Origin: Lichtheimia corymbifera B2541
Lineage: Eukaryota; Mucoromycota; Mucoromycetes; Mucorales; Lichtheimiaceae
Assembly (NCBI GenBank): GCA_000697475.1
Contig: JNEU01001091.1
Coordinates: 1-64,000 of the forward strand
Length of the DNA: 64,000 nucleotides
Direction: 5' to 3'
A program made the position numbers and the translations under genes. The notes under the pieces are model-generated. The model saw only the letters and a program-made list of their open reading frames with translations. It made no database searches and was not told the DNA's origin. Below are positions 9,720-22,668 of this stretch, piece after piece (positions within the stretch are counted from its first letter, which is position 1; every line of letters begins with the position of its first letter).

Positions 9720-12700
9720 ATGACATTGCCATCTCCACGGCGAAAACGCATTCAGTTATTGAGTGCATTCTTCTTGTTACTATCTTGTATTGCCGTTCCA
9801 GCAACCGCCATTTACGCGTCTCAAGCTGGTGTTGTCGATTGGTACGTTGTTTGCGTTCCTTTATCAAAGTGTGCAAAGTATACTCATCCTCTGTTGGTGA
9901 GCTTAGGCATCACACTTGGGTAGGCAAGGCACAATGGTCAGCATTAACGTCTCCTTCTCGGCTGGTGGTCAGCACTGAACGCAACATGCTTGCATCGATC
10001 AATACAGACACTGGAGCTATCGGTACTAGGCTATTTTTCTATTACATGCATGCGTTGTTTTACAGTATTCTCATGCGACCACGTATTTAATAGAATGGCG
10101 TCAAGAATTGGATGAACCTGTAGGCGAACCGCAAGCAAGCACATTAGGTTTGAAATAAGGGTGTAGATGCACGTATGTCATGGTTACCAAATTGATGGTG
10201 GTTGTATATAGGTGTGCTTACGTTTTCAAGTACCGGTGCACAAATGTGGGATCCTTCGTTGGGTCGTTTGATTTGGCAGCGAGATGGATTTGATCATATT
10301 TTGGATGGCCGTATTACATCAACAAACGTTGCAGTGATCGTCGATAAGCGTCATGTTACAGCAATTGACTCGACCAATGGACAAACTCTATGGACTAGCG
10401 ATCGTGTTGCAGACCACTCACTTGTTACATTGCATCCATACGACGACACCACCTTGTATATCATTGAACGATTGGACAATCAGGATGCCTTCAACACAAT
10501 TGCACTTGATATCAGCACTGGAAAGACGATCAGCAATAACAAGCTCTCGACGCAAAAGATGGTTGATAATGTCAAGGTTGTAGGCAAGCATTTGCTGTGG
10601 ACTGAGCGTGACATTATTCGATGGAACCAGCTTGGCACAAAAAAGATCCAAAAGGCTGCTGTATCGGTAAGCAAGAAAAATGATCTGTCGAGTGATATAG
10701 CAGGCTAATTGATCCATGGTATATATAGTCCTTGATTGGTTCTCTTGCATCCTTTGCGTCAGCCGAACCTGAGACGGTGCGATTGGATGCAACATCATCG
10801 GACGTCATTTTCTTGAGTGCTTTCAATATCGCTGATGATCAGTTGATGATGCCAACAGCTGCTTTTCGTATACAAGAGAACGGCTTGAGCTTGATTCAAG
10901 ATTTGGATGTTCAGGTGAGATAACGATACAGCATATATATCATGATTTTATCCTCATACGGAAAAATGATAGGATTCAATTGGCAGAGTGGATGCTTTGG
11001 CGGGAACAACGGTGCAATTCGCTCGTACATCCGACGAGGAAATGACATGGCATCTTGTATCTGACGACTACGCACACAAGGAGCATCGGCTGTCACATGA
11101 CTTTTCATTGACTGGAGATATGGAATATGTCAAGCTAGTGAGCACATCACCTTTGCGTGCATTGATTGTGACAAGCAGCGGTTCTACTTTTCTCTATGAT
11201 GGCACAACCAAGGATTTGATTTGGTCACGTGAAGAAGCAATGGGCCATGCAACAGCATCCGAGTTCCTGGAATTGCCCGAGAAACAATTGTGGACCCAAA
11301 TGGCTGATGAGATTGCAGAGGAACATCCTGAATCGATCCCACCTTTGACTCGTTATGTGCATCGTTTACAAGCTCATATGACTGAAGCACGCCAATTACC
11401 CCAATGGATCATTCATCGTGTGATGGGTGCTGTCAAATCCGACAAGGCACAACCTGCCGATGCTAGTGAACTTTTACAAGCACAACAATGCTGGACCAAC
11501 GCCACATCACCCTCCATTGTATACCGTGACGCATTTGGATTACACAAATTGGTGTTGACCGTAACAAGTACTGGCAAAGTGATTGCACAAAACACAGCCG
11601 ACCGTGGCGCAATTGTTTGGAGTCGCTACTTTGAGGATGTTCGATTTACGCATGTCGAGATGGTACGCTCCGTATCCGTCAAGATGCCACCATTGATTGT
11701 TGTTATTGGCGAGTCTGGAAGTCCTAGCCTTGGTTATGAGGAAACACATTTATATCGATTGGATGCTCTTACCGGTGAAGATTATATTTCCCATATCCCA
11801 GAAGCCGACATGTATTTCGAGCCAGCTCTTATCACCGAGACCAAGATTGCTAAGGTCATGCGACTACCCATTGAGGAGCCTGATGAGCACACGCATTTAC
11901 TTGCCCTTTATGAAGCCGGTACAAGCCGAGTGTATATTTATCCAGACACCGAAAGTGCCCGCGTACGTTTTAGAGAATTTGCAGATTCGTTTTACTTTGT
12001 GCAACCTTCCAGCAAACAGCATGACGGTTTCAGAGGTTATCACGTTGTGGAGGGATACCGCGGCAGCTTGACAGCTAAGCCTGTCTGGACACTTGATTTG
12101 CCTTCGGATGAAAAAGTGGTCGTTGTTGGTGAACGTCAGCCATACGAAAAAGTTGCTCTTCTTGGTCGTGTCCTTGGTAACCGTAATGTCATGTACAAAT
12201 ATCTCAACCCCCATATGTTTGCTGTCCTGTCAACAAATCCAGCCCAAGGGACATTGACCGTGCGTCTTGTCGATGGCGTCAAAGGTACCATCTTGTACGA
12301 AACGATGCATCGCAAGGTAGACGCTGTCAATCATGCTGTACAGGTGGTGCAAGCGGAGCATTGGGTTATTTATCATTTCTGGAGTACGGATGCTAAGACA
12401 AGAGGATATCAAGCTGTGGTATTGGAACTTTACGAAGGCGAATGGGAGAATGAACGTGTCGTTGGGTAAGGAATGAAAATAGAAGATTATCCGCGGATCT
12501 GGTGAGATTAACAATTGCTTTTTTTTTTCTCAGCACCAACTTTTCGTCTTATGACAACATTCGTCCCAACGTGCAGTCATCAGCATTCATGTTCCCTTAC
12601 TCTGTGCAATCAATTGGTGTCACTACTACACGAGGCGGCGTTTCCACACGCGAAATCTTGTGTAAGTTTCAGGTCAAGCTATTTGAGAACACTGTACACT

Positions 12701-13244
12701 TTTTGGGGAGACGTCTCATCGAATATTCTATAGTTGGCCTCTCGAGCAATCAGATCTTTGGTGTCAACAAGGGCTTTTTTGATCCTCGACGACCACGTGA
12801 CAAACCTACCAAAGAGGAACAAGAAGAGGGATTGATTCCTTATGCACCCATTCCAGATGAGCGACAAATGTTCCTCACCTATAACCGCGAGGTAATGCAT
12901 GCCATCCATTTCCTTTATCTGTTTACACGGAAAGAGAGAGATAACGAATACCCCGCCATCATCATATCAATGCGGAGAAATTAACCTTTTTACAAATGCT
13001 CATCCAGGTATTCGGAATCAAGCGGATCTTGACTTCACCTGCTTTGCTGGAATCGACATCACTCGTCTTTGCATATGGTCTTGATACCTTTTTCACCCAA
13101 TCGTCTCCAAGCCGCCAATTTGATGTGCTGAGTGAAGACTTTTCCAAGTCCCAGCTTATTCTTACCATGGTGGGCTTAGTCGTGGCTATTGCTATTGCTA
13201 GACCGATTGTGCGGAGGAAACGCGTGAATGCATTATGGCAGTAA
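9720..13244 (+). CDS. EMC1: ER membrane protein complex subunit 1 (EMC1)
   Basis: Nine exons give 982 residues, the normal EMC1 length: 9720-9841, 9907-10022, 10094-10147, 10212-10666, 10729-10914, 10973-12465, 12534-12661, 12734-12891 and 13008-13244. A basic start and hydrophobic run (RKRIQLLSAFFLLLSCIAVP) form the signal peptide. Next comes a luminal PQQ/WD-like beta-propeller with strands such as VSTERNMLASINTDTGAI and LIWQRD. The C-terminal EMC1 domain (DUF1620) includes NKGFFDPRRP, AYGLDTFFTQSSPSRQFDVL and one membrane helix ending in a basic RRKR tail. EMC1 is the scaffold of the EMC, which inserts tail-anchored and multispanning proteins into the ER membrane. The third intron has an unusual donor (GTTTGA); the frame and family sequence nevertheless require it. 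Confidence 0.95.
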
Positions 13245-13444
13245 CAACAAGTACCTTATATCTCGAAACCGAGCCACATTTATACACATGATTTGAAGGA
13301 AAAAGAATAAACCATTGTAGTATATTTACGTAATATAAGGATGTTGCTTACGAGGAAAGACGAGGAGGATGAGGGTATATACAATGAGCATAAATGGGAC
13401 ATATGTGCTATGAATTGGATGATTACAGAATAAATGGATTTGCT

Positions 13445-14380
13445 TCAATCATGGAATAGGCGTTTTGCTTTGTTATCACGTCGCCGGCGATATGACTTGG
13501 CAGTGGGAAACTGCTTTTCAGCATCACCACATTTCTTCTCCACGTTCCAATGTCTGCGCAGAGCATCTCGCCGGGAGAAGCGTAGATTACAGTGTTCGCA
13601 TTTATGAGGCTTGATACCGGTGTGCAACAGTTGATGCCGTTTAAGATCGTGGGGTCTTGCAAATTTCCATTTGCACCCAGGATGGTCGCAAGGATAAGGG
13701 CGGTCGTTGTTATGTGTACGTTGATGAGATCTCAAGTTGTAAGGTCGAGTGAATGTCTTATTGCAAGTATCGCACTTGTAAACAGGTCGTTGACGATGAG
13801 TAGCAGGAGGCGTTTTTGAACGACTGTAATTTGGCATAGGCGACGAAGGTGGAGTCATAATGCCAGTGGATACATCAGAGCTGTCATTACCGAAATTCAT
13901 TATTGGAACAGAAGAAAAAAGGCCTTGAGTATCACCGGTAATGGTGGGTGTGTCCATAGGAAAGGTGTAGTCACTTGGTGTTGGAGACATGTACATTGGA
14001 AACTCCTCAGCATATGGAGAAAGCTCTGGGGATGGTGATAGCATCATCGTAGACATTGGTGTCATTGTTGGAGGAGAAAGATGATGTATATCTGGAGACG
14101 GATAAGAGAGCATTGGTTGCTGAGGTTGCGATGGCGGTGGTGGCGCAGTAGTAATGGTAGCGTCATGAGGGAAGGAGGGAGCAGAAATGACATCTTCATT
14201 ATTGAGGTACCAATTCCATGGATATTCAACATTGGCAGTTGCCAGATCATAAGCTGATGATAGCATGTGAGAATAAGAAAGCGATGGTGGTGGGGTATAA
14301 TCCATCACTGACTCCATGCTGTCTTGCTCTAAAAGAGATGCAAAGTATGGCTGTTGTTGTTGTGGTTCTTGGTATTGCAT
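13445..14380 (-). CDS. C2H2 zinc-finger transcription factor, Crz1-like fingers
   Basis: An intronless gene of 311 residues. The N-terminal 190 residues are Pro-, Ser- and Gln-rich with repeated SP and TP sites, as in activation domains. Three fingers occupy about 203-223, 231-253 and 261-284 (FTRPYNLRSHQRTH, FARPHDLKRHQLLH, FSRRDALRRHW). The order TRPYNLRSH, then ARPHDLKRH, then a DALRRH finger resembles the calcineurin-responsive Crz1 group. The third finger ends in Cys rather than His (C2HC). A basic RRRRDNKAKR tail may be a nuclear localisation signal. I see no clear PxIxIT calcineurin docking site, so control by calcineurin is unproven. A TATA box sits about 55 bases upstream. Confidence 0.85.
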   Translation of the reverse strand: MQYQEPQQQQPYFASLLEQDSMESVMDYTPPPSLSYSHMLSSAYDLATANVEYPWNWYLNNEDVISAPSFPHDATITTAPPPPSQPQQPMLSYPSPDIHHLSPPTMTPMSTMMLSPSPELSPYAEEFPMYMSPTPSDYTFPMDTPTITGDTQGLFSSVPIMNFGNDSSDVSTGIMTPPSSPMPNYSRSKTPPATHRQRPVYKCDTCNKTFTRPYNLRSHQRTHNNDRPYPCDHPGCKWKFARPHDLKRHQLLHTGIKPHKCEHCNLRFSRRDALRRHWNVEKKCGDAEKQFPTAKSYRRRRDNKAKRLFHD

Positions 14381-15726
14381 GATGGATAAGATGAATGTAA
14401 ATGTAAAGATGAAGCCGTTTTGGAGATGGGTGTTTATATACTTTTTACTTTGGGTTTAGAGTTATGGATTTGCTATGATTACCATTTGGAGCAATCTGGT
14501 CATACGCCATTTGCAGATTTTGGTAGTTGGTCTGCTATCCACCAATTTTGTCCATTGCGGCGCCTTGTATAACACGATTGCTGCAAAATTGCTAAAACGG
14601 GTGATTCGGGTGTACATTTCTTGTTTTGCATACAACAATATTCTCATTTCATGGTGGCTCTTTGTCCTATGCAACCGAGCTTTGCTTGACGACATTGTTC
14701 AGCGTCGCAGTTACTGGGTGTCTCTGTTAGCTTTGTACGCCACACTGTTAGTCTATCCTTATTGAACAAACGATGACACGGTTGCCAAAAGAAGAGGTAT
14801 CATCTCAAGCCCGTCAAAGGGTAGGGTCGCCACCGGCATAATAAAATGCATCAGAAGGGTGGTGCTGCACTGTCATCCAAACACAAATGCATACAGGCTC
14901 TGACTGCTGATGGTCATGCGCCTCGACTAATCTGGATAAGCATTGTATCGAGTGGCGCCCTTTTGGTGGTGCCATGGCAACGAACACGATGACGACGATG
15001 TTTTGATACAAGGTGCTCAGCAGGTACACCCAAACTACTTACATCGGAGACAGCCGCCACCACCATGTTTGTCCTTGGTTACTCAATCCTTGTGATACGC
15101 AATGACCAAAAGAAAAGCGAGGGAGATGAGATAGCGTCACAGATACGCAGCAGCGTTTTGCCGATTGTTACCCTGATGATGATGATAATATCTTATTTCT
15201 TATAGCTTGAAAGTGTATTTATTTTTCTTTCGGGTCAAGATGCTCAACAAAGAGTCTGATACTAAAAAGCCAATAGAGGGGAGGGGAGTGTCCTCGAGAT
15301 GAGACAAGGTATGCGGGGTAATAAAAAAGGGTGCGCTTTTACTGCGAGATACTGCGAGGGAAAAAAGATCAAGAATAGAACAAAGTTCGCGATGCGAGGA
15401 ATGGTAAGACAAGCTTCTGCTGATGTTGGGTTGTTATTAGAACGTATGTAAACGCTATAAACGCTAATACAGGATAATAAAAAGTCGTGCTTAATCTTGT
15501 TTCTTTTTGTTATTTGAATGGGATGTGGACGTGTTGTTGTTGTTGGTGGTGGCGATGATGGTGTAGCTACCAGTAGCTGAAGAAGAGGTCGAGGAGTTTG
15601 ATGGTGGCAAGTGACAGCTGAATATGTAGTTGCACAATAATCTATAGAGGGATGCGAATCGTTGACGCCATTTCCACCACCGTCTATGTTGGAAAAAAAA
15701 GAGGCGTGTATGCAAGAAGAACGTTA
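14381..15726. other. Gene-poor stretch between Crz1-like gene and galT
   Basis: The left end holds the promoter of the Crz1-like gene. A plus-strand frame at 14475-14765 (96 residues, hydrophobic) and a minus-strand frame at 15715-15491 (Asn/Ser-rich, beginning just after the galT stop) are open but match nothing I recognise. Both are probably chance frames or 3' untranslated sequence. Confidence 0.45.
14433..14440 (-). promoter_or_regulatory. TATA box of the Crz1-like gene
   Basis: TATATAAA on the minus strand, about 55 bases upstream of the ATG at 14380, a spacing consistent with a short leader. Confidence 0.6.
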
Positions 15727-16929
<1,203 letters not shown>

Positions 16930-17003
16930 GGATACAACCCCTTCTTGAACAGCAAAGGAAAGAAAAAAAGATGAGATGTGAAAGAGAATGAATCATATCC
17001 TGC

Positions 17004-17009
17004 CCCCGC
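17004..17009 (-). promoter_or_regulatory. Possible CreA/Mig1 carbon-repression site upstream of galT
   Basis: On the minus strand the sequence reads GCGGGG within TGCGGGGGCAGG, fitting the SYGGRG consensus of CreA/Mig1. It lies about 75 bases upstream of the galT ATG, just downstream of the TATA box. Such short matches arise by chance, so the assignment is tentative. It agrees with glucose repression of galactose genes in fungi. Confidence 0.35.
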
Positions 17010-17013
17010 ACTT

Positions 17014-17024
17014 CTTTATATATA
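17014..17024 (-). promoter_or_regulatory. TATA box of galT
   Basis: TATATATAAAG on the minus strand, about 85-95 bases before the galT start codon at 16929. Confidence 0.6.
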
Positions 17025-17854
17025 TTACATTACTTCCATTACGCCTACAGCTTACATAATCCCTGCATATGGCAAAGTCCCGTGTCTCACAATCGCCACC
17101 CCTTCTTCATTTTGTGTACCTGGGAATAGAACTCCCTTCACCTCTACAGGAAACTACTTCATGTCCATTTGCCTTATCCTCAAAGATATCTACCTAGAAA
17201 ATGTCCTCTATACACTCAAGTAAAATCACGTCCATCGTGTATGTGACGCAGGAATTTATGTTCTATTTCGGAAAATGAGACCATGTAGTATATCAATAAC
17301 CCCAATACATAAAAATAGTTGATTGTCGTCATAGAGTAAAGGAGAATATATCCCGTATTGGATTGATTGTGTACAATTTGGAGATTATGTCAGCCATATT
17401 TCTCATAGCAATCCACGTCCCTTTTCTATATATTATTCAACGTCGTACTACTGATCTTTAATACGAAGCGTTATACTACATACAACAACATAATGACTGA
17501 TATGGTTCTTTTTCATTATGCAGCGTTCCCGCAGAATTGGTATAGATTGTAAACAAACTCCATAGTCGGTATACAGCTTCCTATGAAGAATTCATTATCC
17601 ATGATCAAACAAAGACCTCCATTTGCTACCACAAAATCCGTTGTTTCTTTATTCAACCTCTGTACTCTGTGCCATCCAATTTATCAAACATTGCACGTGA
17701 ATGAGCTGTGTAAATTGCCCAGATCCTTGGATATCAGCTGAATCCTTCCTTAACCAGATGATTGATCGTATGATGTAGAACTTCCTCTCCCATAAAGATC
17801 GTCGTAATAGCTAACGATAGCACATATAGAAGATAGCTTCTCTAATCGCTTGAT

Positions 17855-20481
17855 TTATTCGCTTGGTCGTTCATGTTGAGATATTGATGGGGCATCGTTC
17901 AACTCTTCTCTCTTTACAGGGGTCTCAGATATCACTAAGGGCGTCTTGTTGAGCTTGTCCTCGACAATGATCTTCTCCAGTAATTCCACAAAAGACACCA
18001 TCGAACGCTATATCACAAGTTAGTTTCGAGAATTGATATGCAAGGATGCAACTTACCTCCGGTATATAAGGCTCTAAACGTCTACATTGGTCTTTGCAGA
18101 TCGTTAACAAGTGACCAGCACCAGATGCAATAGTCGGGTTTGAATCACGTCGACATAACAAGAGAATGCAGAGCGTTTGTAAAAAGACATGACCTGAGAA
18201 CAATTACGGTTAAACAAAATGCTTGGATGGTCGATAAGATATACTCACCCATCAACGTCCAGCTGACAACAATCAGTGATGGAATATCCAATGCTTGTAC
18301 AATATACATGACTTCTCTTGAAGCGTTGAGAACCTCGGTAGCAAGATGGGCATGGTTTCCATTACAAAAGAAAGGTAATCGCATCAACAAAAGCACTGAA
18401 TTATATACCAAGCGCAGTTGGCCCGCTAAAAAAAAGACATTTGTAAGGGTGGGTTTTTGACTCATATTTTTTTCTTGTAGACTTACCTCCATTATTGAGA
18501 CGTTTGGATAACTCATCTGATAATGACTCTTGTACAACCATTTGGATATCCTGTTCACTGAGCTTAAGGTCTGCAGGTAATCCATTTTGCCAGTCTGCCA
18601 ATGCACGATCCAGATTATTGCATATATGGCTCATGCCTTGCAGATTGCCCACTAGTCGAGCCCGAGGTGCATATAATACTCGTAAAACATCGCCCAGGAT
18701 CCCCGATAATTTGGTGAGTTGAATGAGGTATTCATAGTTGTTGCCATGGTGTTCCACTGCAGGCAATTCAATGTCACAATCAGCATCCGAAATGATCAAT
18801 GGTCTGTGCGTAATCCATGTCAATCCATATCCACGTGATTTTCTCCTACTACGAATCATGCATACCTTCCCAAAGCAGCACAAATCCATCGATCCATGAC
18901 GTATGCAGACCACCAAAGACGTTTGTATGGTTCAATAAGATGGGGTGCCAATTGCTGTTGTGTTCTCGATCGATGTAATCCAAGATCTTGAGCCTTATAA
19001 ATAATGGTTAATGAATGCTCATCAAGTACATCGATCATGCATACATACCATTTTCACCGCTAAGCTAGCACTGACCCAATCTTCGCTCTCAGGCGCCCAC
19101 TTTTCAGCACAATATGCCATCACCAGGAGTACTTGAGCATGTTCAATCTTGGGCGTCATCATGTCGATGTTGCAATTGTGGTTGTATTGTCTGTCGAGTG
19201 ATACGAGTAATTGTCTTCGATCAATGCCATACTTTTTGACAAGTGGATCATCGTCCGTCAATAATCGGCTTGCTCCACGGCAAATAGCTACTAGCAGCGG
19301 CATAAATACAGCGTCGTATCCTTTCCGATAATTGGCTAGGAATTCTTCTTCATCCAACACTGGAAGCAGCTTGTTCATTCTTGAGAAGAATCTATCCACT
19401 AAATTAGTTTCCACCCAACATAAGCTGGATCCATTACTTACAGTTCTACGAGTCTGTCGACTACTTCCTTGGGTGGCAATGCCCATTGACCATAATTAGG
19501 GAGAACAGAAGGTCCTTCGTTATCGAAATCCTCGCGATTGATCATGATATCACCACCCGTGATTGGCAGAAAGTGGGGTTTCTCTTGCTGTATTAAGTCG
19601 GGAAAGTACTTTGCAACGAAATATATTCCTGACGAGCTTCCAAAGTAAGAATAATCCGGTATAAGTGGCTGATCATATTTGTTCGTGGATGCTGATGCTG
19701 ATGCTGATGATGGTGATGACTTTTGCTGCTGATAATGTTGAATTGATTGTTCCTCTTCAGCAGATGATGAAGATGATGTTGTGGTCGTCGTTTTGGCTTT
19801 CTCGTCTTCCAAGAGCTGCTGTACCGTTTCTGCCGATGCATTTCCTGAACTGGCAAGGTTGGCAAGGAGTGCTTCCATCCGTTGTAATCGATTCTCTAAT
19901 GCTTCCACATATCCTTTGGATGGTCCTCGTTTACGAGCAGCCTGATATAAAAAAAGTAGGTAAGTAGAGGCATATAAATATAAAAATGGATGTCCATACC
20001 TCATTAAAAGTGCAAACCGTTCCATAACTTCTGCATGACGAGCAAGGTAACTCAGCGTGCGCTTGAGAGTAATCACACCTTAAATTATAGTTGGGTGAAT
20101 ACGTCAACATACATATTTAGTATAATCTTGATGAGTCTACCTTATTTTTTTGCGTCGGCAACGGTCGCCTAGACGACAGTCATCAATGAGTTGCTTTGAA
20201 GTAATAGTTATATGGTATTGCTTACATGCACGCTCTTTCCTGGGTCGTTTTTGTGGTATCCGGTTGTCGTGTTGAAGTGTATCTGGTGGTGGTGGTACTG
20301 TGTTCACGATCGATTGAGCCGATTTTGGATACAATGCCAAAACTGGAGGGACGCCCGGTGCTGGTGCCGGTGATGCATGTCTTGGCATAGCTGTTGATTG
20401 AGACGACGATGGAGGCATCGATCCAGGTTGTTGCTGTTGCTGCTGCTGCTGCTGTTGTTGTTGTTGCGATGGATAATACAT
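17855..20481 (-). CDS. Zn2Cys6 fungal-specific transcription factor
   Basis: Ten exons give 705 residues: 20481-20226, 20168-20141, 20078-20000, 19941-19442, 19391-19049, 18993-18866, 18803-18487, 18425-18249, 18193-18057 and 18007-17855. A polyQ stretch near the N-terminus precedes the binuclear zinc cluster (spacing CX2CX6CX10CX2CX6C), which starts CDRCRRKKIRCDY. A basic linker (ARKRGPSKGYVEALENRLQR) follows with a short coiled coil. From about residue 290 comes the fungal_trans middle homology domain, with FFSRMNKLLPVLDEEEFLANY and RLWWSAYVMDRW. The family binds CGG-type half sites as dimers. The target pathway cannot be told from sequence. The zinc cluster is split over three exons, one of only 28 bases. 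Confidence 0.93.
20430..20466 (-). repeat. Polyglutamine-coding CAA/CAG run
   Basis: A mixed CAA/CAG tract in exon 1 of the Zn2Cys6 gene encoding more than ten Gln residues ahead of the DNA-binding domain. Mixed codons make it more stable than a pure CAG run. Confidence 0.85.
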
Positions 20482-20930
20482 TGCCGTGGTGAATGCCGCG
20501 GGGAAAGGAAAGAGACTTGTATTAAGTTTACTGCAGAAGGAAAAGTGAAGGGTGCCAAGTTATGGAAAAGGGAGAAAGGATAGCGAGTTAAAAGTAGACC
20601 GCTCCAAAGTAAATATTCAAAGGTAAACGGAGACACAACAACTCCCTTTCTTTCATATACGACAAAGGATGTCACTCAAACATTTCATATCTATAAACCC
20701 TGTCATTCATGTTCGTTCTCATTTCCTTTCTATGAATGTACGCATGTGGAAGTGTATATCTCGTAAAAGGGTCCTTGTCCTACATCCATTGGGGGGCCCC
20801 AGGACCTGTGCAGGTGATCACCTGCCCCCTACAAGAACAAAGATGGTGGCGTCGACCTTTTTTTAAACTTTTCTTTCTCTCTTTCTTGTGTTCTTCCCTC
20901 CCTCTTCTCTATGTCTCAGGCAAACTGCCC
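20482..20930. promoter_or_regulatory. Shared divergent promoter (Zn2Cys6 gene / low-complexity protein gene)
   Basis: 449 bases separate two divergent start codons. The centre is GC-richer, with a run GGGGGGCCCC at 20791-20800 and a perfect 16-bp palindrome at 20810-20825. A pyrimidine-rich leader (about 20860-20920) precedes the plus-strand gene. Confidence 0.6.
20810..20825. promoter_or_regulatory. Perfect 16-bp palindrome GCAGGTGATCACCTGC
   Basis: The two halves are exact reverse complements and contain the E-box-like words CAGGTG and CACCTG around a GATC centre. It is placed about 105 bases before the plus-strand ATG. It could bind a dimeric basic helix-loop-helix or zinc-cluster protein; no binding has been shown. 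Confidence 0.5.
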
Positions 20931-22461
20931 ATGTCAACCCACATGTTGAAGTCTTTGACCAACCGGGAATACGACGATTATGTTAATCAACGTCTAAGTC
21001 GTCTGGAGCAACAAGCTGATTTATTTCGCTCTTTCCTTGCAACAACCGAAGATCCTATCATGATCGATGACAACTCTCGATCTCATAATAACAATCAAAG
21101 ATCTTTTCGTCGTTCAAACAGCAGCAGCTCCTCACAACATCATAACGAAAGAGCAAGTTTGCCGATACGACGACGACCATCAACCAATGACAACAGTAGA
21201 CGAAGACGTCGCATGCCAAGTCATGAGAATCTTCCATACTTGTATCATGAGCAGGTGAGTCTCATTCATGCAATCTATTTTATGCTACAGGCATCCTCAT
21301 TGTTTTGCATAGAATGATCCATGGCATAATCAGGGTGTTTCTAGTCAACAATATCCTCCTCGTTTTCGACGACGACCACGTTCTTTTACAATGGGCACAG
21401 CAGACTCATATTCATCATCCACTGGATATTATCACAGCGATAATGACGATGATGAAGACGATGATGACTCTGTGATGCGTAGACGAGCTCTTTTGACTGA
21501 GCATAATACGATAAGGAACGCCAATGCAGGTCGTCTTCCAAACAACATGCAACAACCCAATGATACCCCTATCAAACCAATATTACAACATCGCCCTGCC
21601 GAGACAACCAACCCCACCAGATACAACAACATGCATTCTGCACCACCACCGCCACCTCCAGTAACCACTACTGCTTCCTCCTCCCCCAATGCACCCAACA
21701 ATGATATTCAACAAACAACACTACCAGTACAACCACAACCACAAGCTGGATTGGTGGAAGATCCTGTCGAATCTAACACGACTACTCCGACCATGTCAAG
21801 TGGCACCACCGCCTCCTCATCCACTACCACAGGCACGGCTTCTCCACTGAAAAAGAAAAGCCGCGGTTTCTGGTCTCTTTTGTTCAATAGCAGTAAACAT
21901 CGAGATCAACCACGAGATTATACACCATCACCCAATCCTTCCATGTCCACACCTGTTGATGGTACCACAAAAGCTAACAGCGGAGGTGGACGTGGTACTA
22001 TTCGATCGATTACAACCACGAATGGTACTGTGGGGGATGTATTGAACCAGCAGCAACAGGATGAGATTGTGCAACAACTCCCAAAGAGTATCACAACATC
22101 ACCAAATAACAACAATATCATGAAGGTTGCGGATCTGGACCGTATCTGGGTATTTCGTGCCACAGAGCAGAATACTACGTCTGCCAATGTATGGATCACT
22201 TTTGACTACAAGAACCAAGAAATCCTCAACAACTATGTCCAGCATTTACAACAAGCAAAATACCAGTTTGATCATGGTATCGATCTTTTCGATTCACACA
22301 TCCGCCAAGGGCAATTGCCCGTTTTGGTGCTTCCGACCCGACAACAGGCTTTCTACCCAACAAGCCTTTCTGGAGACCATATCGTTAGTCTTCAAGTTTA
22401 TTGTCTTCCTAATTCATCCGAGCTTCAATTTGTGTATCGCCAGCATCAACAATTACATTAG
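20931..22461 (+). CDS. Low-complexity protein with possible WWE-like C-terminal domain
   Basis: Two exons, 20931-21254 and 21313-22461, phase 0, giving 490 residues. The start is the first ATG after a pyrimidine-rich leader; an ATG four codons later is also possible. The N-terminus has a short helix (NREYDDYVNQRLSRLEQQ). Then come Arg/Ser/Asn-rich, Asp/Glu-rich and Pro/Thr-rich segments. A basic patch (LKKKSRGFWSLLFNSSKH) is near residue 290. Only the last ~105 residues look folded, with WVFRAT, VWITFDYKNQEILNNYV, IRQGQLPVLVLP and VSLQVYCLP. A Trp start, an aromatic-NQ helix and the following strands recall WWE domains, which bind ADP-ribose-type ligands. That is a fold-level guess. The function is unknown. 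Confidence 0.7.
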
Positions 22462-22668
22462 CATAATCCAAAAAGTTGTTTCATTTTTTTTCTCTCTCCC
22501 TTGCGTGTATCACACATCGTTCCTCCCAATATCATCATACCACCATGCAACAATAAACCAATACTACTCTCCTGCATAATAGTACGTAAATGTATCATAT
22601 CGTCCATCTACCATTATATCTTTGAATCATCGAGATTATAGATCTATCTTTTCTTTTTTTCACCAATC

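Larger units (their letters stand above)
16930..17854. other. galT promoter and 3' flank of the Zn2Cys6 regulator
   Basis: About 0.9 kb between two minus-strand genes. The left 100 bases hold the galT promoter elements listed separately. The remainder is AT-rich with no coding signal. Confidence 0.5.

Noticed and set aside
9440..10090. 216-codon plus-strand frame
   Set aside because: Its centre is EMC1 exon 2 read in frame, but both ends run through intergenic sequence and introns. The EMC1 model explains the conserved part.
14475..14765. 96-codon hydrophobic plus-strand frame
   Set aside because: No recognisable family, promoter or splice signal; the T-rich sequence makes hydrophobic chance frames likely.
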